Shown here: positions 16,053-25,401 of the stretch, in pieces
How the letters are laid out: every line of letters begins with the position of its first letter
Position numbering within the stretch: position 1 is the first letter of the stretch
Assembly: GCA_947500545.1 (NCBI GenBank)
Contig: CANMSO010000009.1
Location: 62,001 to 126,000, forward strand
Source of the DNA: an uncultured Aquimarina sp.
GTDB taxonomy: Bacteria > Bacteroidota > Bacteroidia > Flavobacteriales > Flavobacteriaceae
DNA: 64,000 bases
Direction of reading: 5' to 3'
Program-made: the position numbers and the translations under genes
The notes under the pieces: model-generated
The model's database searches: none
What the model was told of the DNA's origin: nothing
Seen by the model: the letters and a program-made list of their open reading frames with translations, nothing else

Positions 16053-17645
16053 ATGCTTGCTGTTTCAACTTTTATACTTTTTACATTACTAGTTGCATAT
16101 ATCTCCTATCGGAAAACCAAGGGTGAAGCACTTAATACTTCTGATGGATATTTTTTAGGAGGAAGAAGTCTTGGGTGGTTTGTGATTGGGGGATCTCTTT
16201 TTCTAACTAATATGAGCGCCAATAACTTTATTGGTGAGAATGAACAGGTATACATTGATAGTGTGGCCGTAATGGCCTGGGGGATGACATCTATTCTATC
16301 ACTAATTATAGTTTCAGAGTTTATTTTACCTATCTACTTACGGAATGGTTCTGTAACTACTCCCGATTTTTTAGAAGATCGATTTGATCCAAGTATCAAA
16401 AAATGGATATCAATCATATTTCTGGTTGGATATGTAATCAATATGATGCCTCCGGTATTGTATGCTGGTGCAGTTGCTTTTAATGGTATGTTTGATCTCT
16501 CTGGCGTTTTTGGTTTAAGTAATTGGGCTACAATTTGGATCTTAGTATGGTCTATAGGCATTGTAGGAAGTATTTACGCCATTTTTGGAGGGCTCAAAGC
16601 CATTGCGGTCTCTGATGCCATTAACGGCATTGGACTAGTAATAGGAGGTTTACTTGTGCCTTTTTTTGGGTTACTCTATATTGGTGACGGAAGTTTTTCG
16701 GTAGGCCTAGATATGATAATGACTCAAAATACTGAACATCTTAACGCTATCGGAAAACCTGATTCTCCTGTCCCATTTAGCACCCTATTTACGGGAATGT
16801 TATTAGTAAATTTAAACTACTGGGGTACTGAACAATATATTATGCAACGCGTATTGGGAGCAAAAAACCTTGCCGCTGGCCAAAAAGGTATTGCTTTAGC
16901 TAGTGTACTTAAGGTAATCTCCCCAATTCTATTAAATATCCCTGGACTTATTGCTTTACACATTTATTTTAACCTAGAAAATACAGCAGAAGTGTATCCA
17001 CGATTAATTGGTGATGTAATGCCCGAATATCTAACTGGATTTATGGCGGCCATTATTTTTGGTGCAGCGCTTACTACTTTTAACTCCGGGCTTAATAGTT
17101 CCAGTACTTTGTTTATGCTTAATATTTATAAACCCTATTTAAAACACAAAAACAAAGAAATAGGCGATATGACATTGATTAAACGAAGTAAATATTTACA
17201 GGTATTTTTAGCTATGACCGCTATGTTTATTGCCCCATTTATTGCCTTTGTAGATGGAGGCTTTTTTGATTATATCCAAAAAGTAGCCGGATTTTTTAGT
17301 GTGCCTATTTTTACGATCTTATTTGTGGGATTTGTAACCAAAAAAGTTCCTCCCCTGGGAGCAAAAGTTGCCTTGATATTTTTTATCACATGTTATGGCC
17401 TTACACAATTAGTATTTGACACAGGACTACATTTCTTACATATCATGGCAATTTTATTTGTAACAAGTACAGCAATTATGCTACTTTTTGGGAAACTATA
17501 TCCCATGAAAGTTCCCTACAAACCTGTAGATAAAAAACTGGTAGATATTAAACCATGGAGACATCGACATATTGTCTCTATTGTTCTTGTAATTATAGTT
17601 ATTGCGGCTTATATTTTCTTTTCCCCATTGGGAGTTGCAACTTAA
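16053..17645 (+). CDS. sodium/solute symporter (SSS family), probable sugar transporter
   Basis: A 530-residue protein with about 14 membrane segments and the SSS layout: an unwound first helix region near GRSLGWFVIGGSLFLTNMSANN, then GGLKAIAVSDAING, and a Na+ site region in FGAALTTFNSGLNSSSTLF. It imports a solute with sodium across the inner membrane. The frame is open to a GTG at 16047, but the ATG at 16053 is preferred. The gene is followed after 11 bases by a GH36 alpha-galactosidase, then a GH2 beta-galactosidase, so the likely substrate is a galactose-containing oligosaccharide or galactose itself (inference from context). Confidence 0.92.
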   Translation: MLAVSTFILFTLLVAYISYRKTKGEALNTSDGYFLGGRSLGWFVIGGSLFLTNMSANNFIGENEQVYIDSVAVMAWGMTSILSLIIVSEFILPIYLRNGSVTTPDFLEDRFDPSIKKWISIIFLVGYVINMMPPVLYAGAVAFNGMFDLSGVFGLSNWATIWILVWSIGIVGSIYAIFGGLKAIAVSDAINGIGLVIGGLLVPFFGLLYIGDGSFSVGLDMIMTQNTEHLNAIGKPDSPVPFSTLFTGMLLVNLNYWGTEQYIMQRVLGAKNLAAGQKGIALASVLKVISPILLNIPGLIALHIYFNLENTAEVYPRLIGDVMPEYLTGFMAAIIFGAALTTFNSGLNSSSTLFMLNIYKPYLKHKNKEIGDMTLIKRSKYLQVFLAMTAMFIAPFIAFVDGGFFDYIQKVAGFFSVPIFTILFVGFVTKKVPPLGAKVALIFFITCYGLTQLVFDTGLHFLHIMAILFVTSTAIMLLFGKLYPMKVPYKPVDKKLVDIKPWRHRHIVSIVLVIIVIAAYIFFSPLGVAT

Positions 17646-17656
17646 ATAATGCTATT

Positions 17657-19468
17657 ATGGCTAACTTAACTACAAAAGGATGGAATTTTCTTAAGGAAGT
17701 AGGTAAAGATGAACTTCCGCACAATGGGATATCTATATATTCTAAAGAAGAAGTATTGGATTTTAAACTGTCAAATAAAACTGAACAGTTAGAAAACAGA
17801 CTTTTTAAAGCAACCATAGAGTTACATGCATCAACTCCTAAAAACATAAAACCGATTAAATTGGTCTGGAAAATTCCTGCGATCAATGTAAAAGGCACCT
17901 GGATGAGTAATTACGAAAGTGATCGAAGGATATATGCCGAGTTTGACGCAGAACGTATGCTAATTTCTCGCACTGCCTATGAAACTCCCGTAATTTGTCT
18001 TTATGGGCACAATGATAATAACATACATACTTTTGCTTGTTCTGATGCTATAAACACATTATCTCTGGGAGCGGGATTACGTGAGGAAGATGGTTGGATA
18101 TATTGCAATGTAATTATATTCAAAGAAAATGTTCCCGACTTTACCGAATATGAGTTTAGCATTTTATTAGACTATCGAGATCAACGTTATGAACATTCAT
18201 TAACCAAAGTTTCTAATTGGTGGGCAAGTATTTACGAATCTATGTTTGTTCCCGAAATTGCCAAATTACCCATGTATTCTACCTGGTATTCATATCATCA
18301 GGCTATCACCACCAAAGATTTATTGCAAGAATGTAAGGTAGCTTCAAAAATGGGCTACAAAAGTATTATTGTTGATGATGGTTGGCAAACTGTTGATAGT
18401 ACTCGTGGATATGCCTACACCGGTGACTGGCTTCCGGAACGTTTTCCAGACATGCATGATTTTGTTGATCAGGTTCATGATTTGGATATGAAAGTACTAT
18501 TATGGTATTCGGTTCCTTTTTTTGGAAAACACTCCAAGGCTTTCAAACAATTTAAAGGTAAGTTCTTACATTTTTCTGAAGAGTTTCAAGCGGCTATTGT
18601 AGACCCCAGATATCCTGAAATCAGAGCATACTTAATTGCCATCTATGTAAAAGCACTAAAAGATTGGAATCTGGATGGTTTTAAGCTCGATTTTATTGAT
18701 CATTTTATTCCCTACCAAAACACCAAATTGACCACTGAGAATGGTAGAGATTATGCTGCTATCGGTCCGGCGGTTTATCGATTAATGACCGATGTGATGC
18801 TTTCATTAACAGCCATAAAACCCGATATTCTCATAGAATTCAGACAACATTATATTGGACCGGTACTGCGGAAATGTGGTAATATGTTTAGGGCACATGA
18901 TTGTCCTAACGATGCCGTGACCAACAGAAGACGAATTATTGATCTGCGATTACTATCGGGTGCTACTGCCGTACATTCTGATATGTTTATGTGGAATTAT
19001 GATGAACCGGTTGAAATAGCAGCCTTACAGTTTGTAAATATTTTGTTTTCAGTTCCTCAATTATCAATTAGGCTCAATGACATTTCAGAACCGCATCAAC
19101 AAATGATTAGTTTTTATACTGATTATTGGATCAAAAATCGAGATATATTACTTGATGATGATCTAACGGCTTCGGGGCCTTCAGAAAATTATCCATTAAT
19201 TAAGGGAACTTCAAAAGAAAAACAAATCATCGCTGTATATGCTGATATTATAGTTGAATTATCAGGCGAAATGACTTATATTGATATTATTAATGCTAAA
19301 ACTTCAGAAAATGTTATTCTGAATGTTATAAACGATCTTAAAACCTATCAAGTATCAATATATGATTGTCTCGGAAATCAAGTTCAGGGCAACGTAAAAA
19401 CGCTTAACAAAGGTTTGACCTCCTTCAAAATACCCATATCTGGGATGATAACATTATCTGCAACTTAA
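17657..19468 (+). CDS. alpha-galactosidase-like GH36-clan enzyme
   Basis: The start chosen is ATG 17657 (MANLTTKGW), 603 residues; the frame stays open upstream only as an overlap with the symporter gene. An N-terminal beta domain (about 1-195) precedes the barrel. Barrel motifs are IIVDDGWQ (D240-D241), VLLWYSVPF, DGFKLDF with the likely nucleophile D345, and RAHDCPND with the likely acid/base D415. This is the clan D pattern of GH36 alpha-galactosidases; plant raffinose-synthase-like members share it. There is no signal peptide, so it should act in the cytoplasm on sugar imported by the upstream symporter. It is 11 bases from the symporter and 1 base from the GH2 gene: one transcript. Confidence 0.87.
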   Translation: MANLTTKGWNFLKEVGKDELPHNGISIYSKEEVLDFKLSNKTEQLENRLFKATIELHASTPKNIKPIKLVWKIPAINVKGTWMSNYESDRRIYAEFDAERMLISRTAYETPVICLYGHNDNNIHTFACSDAINTLSLGAGLREEDGWIYCNVIIFKENVPDFTEYEFSILLDYRDQRYEHSLTKVSNWWASIYESMFVPEIAKLPMYSTWYSYHQAITTKDLLQECKVASKMGYKSIIVDDGWQTVDSTRGYAYTGDWLPERFPDMHDFVDQVHDLDMKVLLWYSVPFFGKHSKAFKQFKGKFLHFSEEFQAAIVDPRYPEIRAYLIAIYVKALKDWNLDGFKLDFIDHFIPYQNTKLTTENGRDYAAIGPAVYRLMTDVMLSLTAIKPDILIEFRQHYIGPVLRKCGNMFRAHDCPNDAVTNRRRIIDLRLLSGATAVHSDMFMWNYDEPVEIAALQFVNILFSVPQLSIRLNDISEPHQQMISFYTDYWIKNRDILLDDDLTASGPSENYPLIKGTSKEKQIIAVYADIIVELSGEMTYIDIINAKTSENVILNVINDLKTYQVSIYDCLGNQVQGNVKTLNKGLTSFKIPISGMITLSAT

Positions 19469-19469
19469 A

Positions 19470-22400
19470 ATGGAAACTAAAATCAATTTTGATAGTGTTA
19501 ATTTTTGGGAAAACCCAGAAGTCTTCAATATTGGTCAAGAAACACCTCATGCTAATTTGTTTCCATATCCTGATATAGCATTTTTGCTTCAAAACAAAAA
19601 GGAACATTCTCCCTTGTACAAATCCCTTAACGGAAATTGGAAATTCAGATATGTGGATACTCCCAATGAACGACCAAAAGGTTTCCAGGAAGACAGTTAT
19701 GATGTTTCATCTTGGGGTGACATCAAAGTACCGGCAAATTGGGAATTAGAAGGGCACGGGATTCCGATTTACGTAAATGATCGTTATCCGTTTCCCAAAA
19801 ACCCTCCTTACATTCCTCATGATAATAATCCCGTTGGTTCTTACAAGAAAACATTTACTATTCCAGATCAGTGGGTAGACAGACAAATCTATATCCATTT
19901 TGGATCGGTAAAATCTGCAGCACATTTCTGGATCAATGGCAAGTGGCTAGGTTATAATCAGGGTTCGATGACACCTATTGAGTTTGATATTACCGAACAT
20001 CTAAAAAAAGACGAAAATACGATTGCTGTCGAAATATACCGGTGGTGCGATGGTTCGTATCTTGAGTGTCAGGATTTTTGGCGCTTAAGCGGAATCCAGC
20101 GTGAGGTATATTTGTTCTCCAGAGCTCCGATCTATATTCAAGATTTTTTTGCAAAAGGAAGCCTAACTTCAGATTATGTAGATGGGTTACTGGACTTGGA
20201 TATTTCTCTTCAGAATACCACACAACAGCAATGGAATGGGACCATACGTTGTGAATTATACACTCCAACTAAAGAACTACTCTTCTCTAAAAGCATACCT
20301 TGCGAATTCTTATCAAAAAATGCTTCTTTCTCTATACAAGAGCAGCTAAACCATCCATTGCAATGGAGTGCCGAAACACCAAATCTTTATCAACTCTCAC
20401 TAACTTTATTAGATCAGGAAGAAGTTGTTTTGGAGGTTGTAGGTTGTAAAGTAGGATTCCGTAAGGTTGAAATCAAGAATACACAACTTTTGGTTAACGG
20501 AAAGGCAATTACAGTACGGGGTGTTAATCGACATGAACATGATGAAGTCACGGGAAGGGTTATTACCGAAGAAAGTATGATCCAGGACATAATATTGATG
20601 AAGCAATATAACATCAATGCTGTGCGTAACAGTCATTACCCCAATGCTGCCAGATGGTACGAGTTATGCGATGAATATGGTTTGTACGTGGTTGATGAAG
20701 CAAATATTGAAACCCATGGTATGGGCTCTAATTATTCTACACCCTACGATGAATCTGTACATCCTTGCAACTTACCAGAGTGGAAAGCGGCTCATTTAGA
20801 TCGTGTACAACGCATGTTTGAGCGTACCAAAAATCATCCTTCGATCATAATATGGTCTTTGGGCAATGAGGCAGGAAACGGACCTAATTTTAAAGCAGCT
20901 TATCAATGGATCAAGTCCAAAGACTACTCAAGACCTGTGCAGTTTGAGCAAGCTGGCGAGGAAGAAAATACCGATATCGTTTGCCCTATGTATCCTACTA
21001 TAGAACAAATCGAAATGTATGCCATCAAAAACCCAAAAAAACCCTACATCATGTGCGAATATGCCCATGCCATGGGAAACAGCGTAGGTAACCTGATTGA
21101 TTACTGGGATTTGATCAAAACACATTCGGTTTTACAGGGTGGTTTTATTTGGGATTGGGTAGATCAGGGCATTGCTGCTTATACCGAAGATGGTGAGAAA
21201 TACTGGAAATTTGGAGGTGATTTTGGCATTCCCAATACACCAAGTGATGGTAATTTTTGCATCAATGGATTGTTATTTCCTGATCGTACTCCGCATCCTG
21301 CCCTTTGGGAAGTAAAGAAATGCTACCAGCCTATTAATTTCAAAATTATAGACCTAAAAAGAGGCATTATCGAAATAAGCAATAACTATGATTTTATTTC
21401 CCTCTCTGATTTTGAAATCCGATGGGAGGTTTGGTCTAAAAACAATGTTGTAAAGCAGGGATACTTTCAAAATCCAGATATTAATGCAGGAGAGTTAAAG
21501 CACTTTGGGTTTGATTTTAAAGTAAATTTTGAAGCAAATGCACCATATTATTTAAACTTCTCTGCTCTATATCAAGGAAGAAATGATAAGTCGATTCCTT
21601 TTGGTCATGAAGTGGCGACAGCACAATTTTTGTTACATGATATCGCAGAGACAACTACCGCAGAAGAAAAAATAGAAGGCAAACTCTCAATTAAAGAGAA
21701 TGAATCTTTGTATCTCATATCAGGAAATAATTTTGAAATTGGCATTAGCAAAACAACAGGGTTACTTACCTACTATACATATGATCAGACCGAATGTATT
21801 ACAGAGGCTTTACGACCTAATTTTTGGAGAGCTCCTAATGATAATGATTTTGGAAACCAAATGCCCGAACGTACCAAAATCTGGAGATATGCGGGACAAA
21901 AAAGCGAATTACAAAGTATTATAATACCTCACCAATCAGAAAAGCAAGTAGTGATTTCAGCAGATTTGCATCTGCCAGATGTAGATTGTGGTTTTAAAAT
22001 GATATATACCATTAGTGCTAATGGCAAGATGAAAATAGATTGTGATTTTATGGTTGGGGAAAGATCATTGCCAGAGTTACCTCGGCTTGGGTTATATTTT
22101 AAAATGCCAGATTCTTTTGATCATGTGCAATGGTTGGGTCGCGGTCCTTTTGAAAACTATGTAGATCGCAAGTATGCTTCACATGTAGGTTGGTACGAAA
22201 AAAAGATAGAAAACATGGGGCATGAGTATATAAGTCCACAAGAAACAGGTAACAGAGAAGAAACAAGTATATTGGTACTAAAAAACACTGATGGAGTGTA
22301 TCTTGAGATTTTGGGTCATCCAACCTTTGGTTTTAGTTCCTTACCATATAGCCCAGAATCATTAACACAAGAACAACGAGGAAGCAAACACCATATAGAC

Positions 22401-22553
22401 CTAAAAAAAGACGACGAAATTTCTATCTGCCTGGATCATTTTCAGATGGGAATGGGTGGGATTAACTCCTGGGGAGCATATCCGCTAGATAAGTATCGTT
22501 ACCAAACACAAGAGTATAGGTTTTCTTTTAGCTTTAAAGGGAAAAAGAATTAA
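19470..22553 (+). CDS. beta-galactosidase, GH2 (LacZ type)
   Basis: A 1027-residue five-domain LacZ-type enzyme of normal length: sugar-binding beta domain (about 45-220), immunoglobulin-like domain, barrel (about 335-630), a second beta domain and a C-terminal beta-galactosidase small chain (about 750-1025). Acid/base E467 lies in WSLGNEAGNG and nucleophile E530 in IMCEYAHAMGN. There is no signal peptide, so it is cytoplasmic. Its ATG comes 1 base after the GH36 stop, which implies translational coupling. The pair would remove both alpha- and beta-linked galactose from an imported oligosaccharide. Confidence 0.95.
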   Translation: METKINFDSVNFWENPEVFNIGQETPHANLFPYPDIAFLLQNKKEHSPLYKSLNGNWKFRYVDTPNERPKGFQEDSYDVSSWGDIKVPANWELEGHGIPIYVNDRYPFPKNPPYIPHDNNPVGSYKKTFTIPDQWVDRQIYIHFGSVKSAAHFWINGKWLGYNQGSMTPIEFDITEHLKKDENTIAVEIYRWCDGSYLECQDFWRLSGIQREVYLFSRAPIYIQDFFAKGSLTSDYVDGLLDLDISLQNTTQQQWNGTIRCELYTPTKELLFSKSIPCEFLSKNASFSIQEQLNHPLQWSAETPNLYQLSLTLLDQEEVVLEVVGCKVGFRKVEIKNTQLLVNGKAITVRGVNRHEHDEVTGRVITEESMIQDIILMKQYNINAVRNSHYPNAARWYELCDEYGLYVVDEANIETHGMGSNYSTPYDESVHPCNLPEWKAAHLDRVQRMFERTKNHPSIIIWSLGNEAGNGPNFKAAYQWIKSKDYSRPVQFEQAGEEENTDIVCPMYPTIEQIEMYAIKNPKKPYIMCEYAHAMGNSVGNLIDYWDLIKTHSVLQGGFIWDWVDQGIAAYTEDGEKYWKFGGDFGIPNTPSDGNFCINGLLFPDRTPHPALWEVKKCYQPINFKIIDLKRGIIEISNNYDFISLSDFEIRWEVWSKNNVVKQGYFQNPDINAGELKHFGFDFKVNFEANAPYYLNFSALYQGRNDKSIPFGHEVATAQFLLHDIAETTTAEEKIEGKLSIKENESLYLISGNNFEIGISKTTGLLTYYTYDQTECITEALRPNFWRAPNDNDFGNQMPERTKIWRYAGQKSELQSIIIPHQSEKQVVISADLHLPDVDCGFKMIYTISANGKMKIDCDFMVGERSLPELPRLGLYFKMPDSFDHVQWLGRGPFENYVDRKYASHVGWYEKKIENMGHEYISPQETGNREETSILVLKNTDGVYLEILGHPTFGFSSLPYSPESLTQEQRGSKHHIDLKKDDEISICLDHFQMGMGGINSWGAYPLDKYRYQTQEYRFSFSFKGKKN

Positions 22554-22681
22554 TCTATAATCCTTTTACTCTCGATTATTTTATTCCTTATATTTAAGGG
22601 GTATAGTTACATTTATTAACTATATAGAATTGTTAGCAGTCATTGCCAAAAGCCTTAATTAAACAAAACCTTCCACAAAAT

Positions 22682-23173
22682 ATGAGATATATACCCGAAG
22701 ATGGTTTTCCTTATTATTTTGAATTGGCTAAAGAGGATAGCTTGTCAACACTTTTTGGAACAGCATCAACATTCACCTTTCTAAAGACAATAGATGAAAA
22801 AAAGGCTGCTCATCGTTATGAACCAAATAAATGGAGTATAAAACAAGTAATTGGACACATTACTGATCATGAAAGAATAAAAATGTTCAGGGCATTTCAA
22901 CTAAGTAGAAATGGGAACATCCAGCTATGGGGTTACGATCAAGATTTTCTTACTAAAAATAGTCGTTTTGATGAGTTAAAAATAGAACTTTTGGTGACCG
23001 ATTTTTATAATGTAAGAAAGTCGTCATTAAGTTTTATTGAAACCTTATCAGAAACTCAATTAAAAAAAACCGGTTCAGCCAGACAATACGAAATTACCTT
23101 AGTAGATTTTCTTAAGTCAATTGTTGGTCATGAGAGGCACCATATAGGTGTAATTAAAGAAAGATATATCTGA
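22682..23173 (+). CDS. DinB/YfiT-like family protein
   Basis: A 163-residue four-helix-bundle protein. The frame is open to a TTG at 22643, but the ATG at 22682 (MRYIPEDGFPYYF) fits family N-termini better. The metal-binding His pattern of the DinB superfamily is visible: HITDHE at the end of helix 2 and HERHHIGV near the C-terminus. Such proteins are often thiol-dependent metalloenzymes or of unknown function. KWSIKQVIGHI is also typical. It is separated by 128 bases from the galactosidase and probably has its own promoter. Confidence 0.88.
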   Translation: MRYIPEDGFPYYFELAKEDSLSTLFGTASTFTFLKTIDEKKAAHRYEPNKWSIKQVIGHITDHERIKMFRAFQLSRNGNIQLWGYDQDFLTKNSRFDELKIELLVTDFYNVRKSSLSFIETLSETQLKKTGSARQYEITLVDFLKSIVGHERHHIGVIKERYI

Positions 23174-23243
23174 TAAGAATGTGGTTAATTATCCCTAATC
23201 TAAGTATTCGAGCGAATATTATTCATAATGAAAACTAAATAAA

Positions 23244-23654
23244 ATGAAAACTAAAATTATCATCTTAATCCTTGGTACCATGGCATTACTTACCAGCTGT
23301 CAGCAGGCTACCTCATCAGATATTCCCAAAATTAAAAAGGGCATGATCAAAGTAACGATACTATATCCAAACAGTGAGGGAAAAACATTTGATATGGACT
23401 ACTATTCTAATAAGCATATGCCCATGGTTGCAAGTTTATTAGGCGATTCATTAAAACTGTTAGCTATTGATAAGGGAATAGCCGGTAGGACGCCCGATGA
23501 GCCAATTCCATATTTAGGTATTGGATACTTATACTTTGACACGCTTTCGGCCTATCAAAATTCTTTTGGGCCAAATGCGGAAAAAATCGTTGGTGACATC
23601 CCCAACTATACCAATATTGAGCCAGTAGTTCAGATTAGTGAAGTATTTCAATGA
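23244..23654 (+). CDS. EthD-family lipoprotein
   Basis: A 136-residue protein with a lipobox (ALLTSC, Cys about 19). The mature part has the EthD ferredoxin-like fold pattern: a first strand MIKVTILYP, then DMDYYSNKHMPMV, the conserved helix start seen in EthD (YY..KH.P), and a later GIGYLYFD strand. EthD proteins are small, often dimeric and of unclear role; a lipid-anchored form is less common. The neighbours are an unrelated DinB gene upstream and an MDR oxidoreductase downstream (110 bases). Confidence 0.82.
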   Translation: MKTKIIILILGTMALLTSCQQATSSDIPKIKKGMIKVTILYPNSEGKTFDMDYYSNKHMPMVASLLGDSLKLLAIDKGIAGRTPDEPIPYLGIGYLYFDTLSAYQNSFGPNAEKIVGDIPNYTNIEPVVQISEVFQ

Positions 23655-23764
23655 CAACAAAATAGGTGAATCCTTTTAATTCTTTACTAATCATAGTCGA
23701 GGCGTTCTAAAATGTAACAATTACCATTCTCAATCGTCATCCAAGCACATAAAAGCTAACCAAA

Positions 23765-24739
23765 ATGAAAGCTATTGTATTTGAAAAATACGGATTACCC
23801 GAGAAGGTTCTTATATGTAAAGAAGTAGCAAAACCTATTCCCAAGGAAAATAAGGTACTGATAAAAATTCAAGCAACGGCAGTCAATGATTATGACTGGA
23901 GCCTTGTAAGGGGCAAACCATATTTGTTCAGACTAATGTATGGGTTATCTAAGCCAAAGTATAGAATTCCGGGAATGGAGCTATCGGGTACAGTTGAAGA
24001 TATTGGCTCGAATGTACAGAAATTGAAAGTCGGAGATGAAGTATTTGGAGATATATCAAAATATGGATTTGGGACTTTTGCCGAATACATAAGTATTAAT
24101 GAAAATGCCGTGATCAAGAAACCGAATGAATTAAGTTTTGAAGCAGCAGTCGCTATTCCTCATGCATCTACTCTCGCTATACAAGCACTTAGAGATATCG
24201 GAGAAATAAAAGAAGGGCAGAAAATTCTAATTAACGGTGGCGGTGGTGGTGTCGGAACAATAGGACTTCAAGTAGCAAAACTTAATAATTGCGAAGTGAC
24301 GGGAGTTGATTCTCGAGAGAAACTCGATTTGATGACATCACTCGGTTTTGACCACGTTATTGACTACAAAAAGGTGAATTTCACAAAGACAGGAGAGCAG
24401 TATGATATAATTCTGGACTGCAAAACGAACAAATCTACATTTTCTTACCTACGGGCTTTGAAGCTAAATGGTAAATATGTTACTATAGGTGGCAATCTGT
24501 TCAACTTAATTAGAGTACTATTTTGGGGTAAACTTGTGCCCATCTTCTCTACAAAAAAACTTCAAATACTCAGCCTGAAACCAAATGAAGGTCTGGATTA
24601 TATCTGTGAACTTTTAAAACAAAATAAAATTAAGCCAGAAATTGACGGGCCGTATCCCATAGAAGACACTCCAAGGTTAATTCAGTATTTTGGTGATGGA
24701 AAGCATAAAGGCAAAATTGTAATAAAAATGAGCGTATAG
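23765..24739 (+). CDS. MDR-family NAD(P)H quinone oxidoreductase
   Basis: A 324-residue medium-chain dehydrogenase/reductase. The N-terminal GroES-like domain (about 1-125) has no zinc-binding Cys/His set, so it is of the zinc-free quinone oxidoreductase type. The Rossmann motif is glycine-rich, NGGGGGVGTIGLQ (about 158-170), with VTGVDSREK further on. It probably reduces quinones or enones with NADPH. It is 24 bases upstream of a methyltransferase gene on the same strand, so the two are probably cotranscribed. Confidence 0.9.
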   Translation: MKAIVFEKYGLPEKVLICKEVAKPIPKENKVLIKIQATAVNDYDWSLVRGKPYLFRLMYGLSKPKYRIPGMELSGTVEDIGSNVQKLKVGDEVFGDISKYGFGTFAEYISINENAVIKKPNELSFEAAVAIPHASTLAIQALRDIGEIKEGQKILINGGGGGVGTIGLQVAKLNNCEVTGVDSREKLDLMTSLGFDHVIDYKKVNFTKTGEQYDIILDCKTNKSTFSYLRALKLNGKYVTIGGNLFNLIRVLFWGKLVPIFSTKKLQILSLKPNEGLDYICELLKQNKIKPEIDGPYPIEDTPRLIQYFGDGKHKGKIVIKMSV

Positions 24740-24763
24740 TAAGCATATCAAACACAAATAGTC

Positions 24764-25369
24764 ATGACAAAAAACCAATCCCAAGAAAGCCGATACTGGT
24801 CACAACGATATACCGAGAATCGTATAGGTTGGGATATTGGATATGTCGCTACTCCACTCAAAGAATATATCGATCAATTAACAGACAAAACCATTAAGAT
24901 CCTTATTCCAGGAGCAGGAAATGCTTATGAAGCAGAGTATCTGTTTCAACAAGGGTTCCGGAATGTTTTTGTGTTGGACATCTCTCCAGAACCATTAAAT
25001 ACTTTTGCAGAAAGAGTCCCAAATTTTCCCAGATCACAACTCTTACTAGATGATTTTTTTACACTTGACGGGTCATATGATTTGATCCTCGAGCAAACCT
25101 TTTTTTGTTCCTTCATCCCAACAGATAAAAACAGGTTTGCCTACGTAACACAAATGGCCAATCTCTTAAAACCTGAAGGAAAACTAGTAGGCCTTTGGTT
25201 TGATATACCACTCACGGACGATATGGAGAAACGCCCCTTTGGTGGGGATAGAAAGCTTTATCTATCTTATCTGGAAACACATTTTGATGTCGTAACCTTT
25301 GAGAAATGCTATAACTCTATTGCTCCCAGACAAGGAAATGAACTTTTTGGTATTTTCAAGAAAAAATAA
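24764..25369 (+). CDS. TPMT-type SAM-dependent methyltransferase
   Basis: A 201-residue class I methyltransferase resembling the thiopurine S-methyltransferase family: YWSQRYTENRIGWDIG at the N-terminus (the W..RY..N..GWD signature), the SAM-binding loop LIPGAGNAYEAEYL (about 46-59), FVLDISPEPL, and DLILEQTFFCSFIP. It should methylate a small thiol or similar compound; the substrate is unknown. It ends 32 bases before the AraC-type regulator gene. Confidence 0.9.
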   Translation: MTKNQSQESRYWSQRYTENRIGWDIGYVATPLKEYIDQLTDKTIKILIPGAGNAYEAEYLFQQGFRNVFVLDISPEPLNTFAERVPNFPRSQLLLDDFFTLDGSYDLILEQTFFCSFIPTDKNRFAYVTQMANLLKPEGKLVGLWFDIPLTDDMEKRPFGGDRKLYLSYLETHFDVVTFEKCYNSIAPRQGNELFGIFKKK

Positions 25370-25401
25370 GGGATACTGCAGAAAACTTATATCTTTGAGA
25401 T

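Noticed and set aside
17555..17656. Longer N-terminus for the GH36 gene
   Set aside because: The extension is only the overlap with the symporter gene in another frame (Cys/Tyr-rich nonsense); the ATG at 17657 follows the symporter stop by 11 bases and begins conserved sequence.
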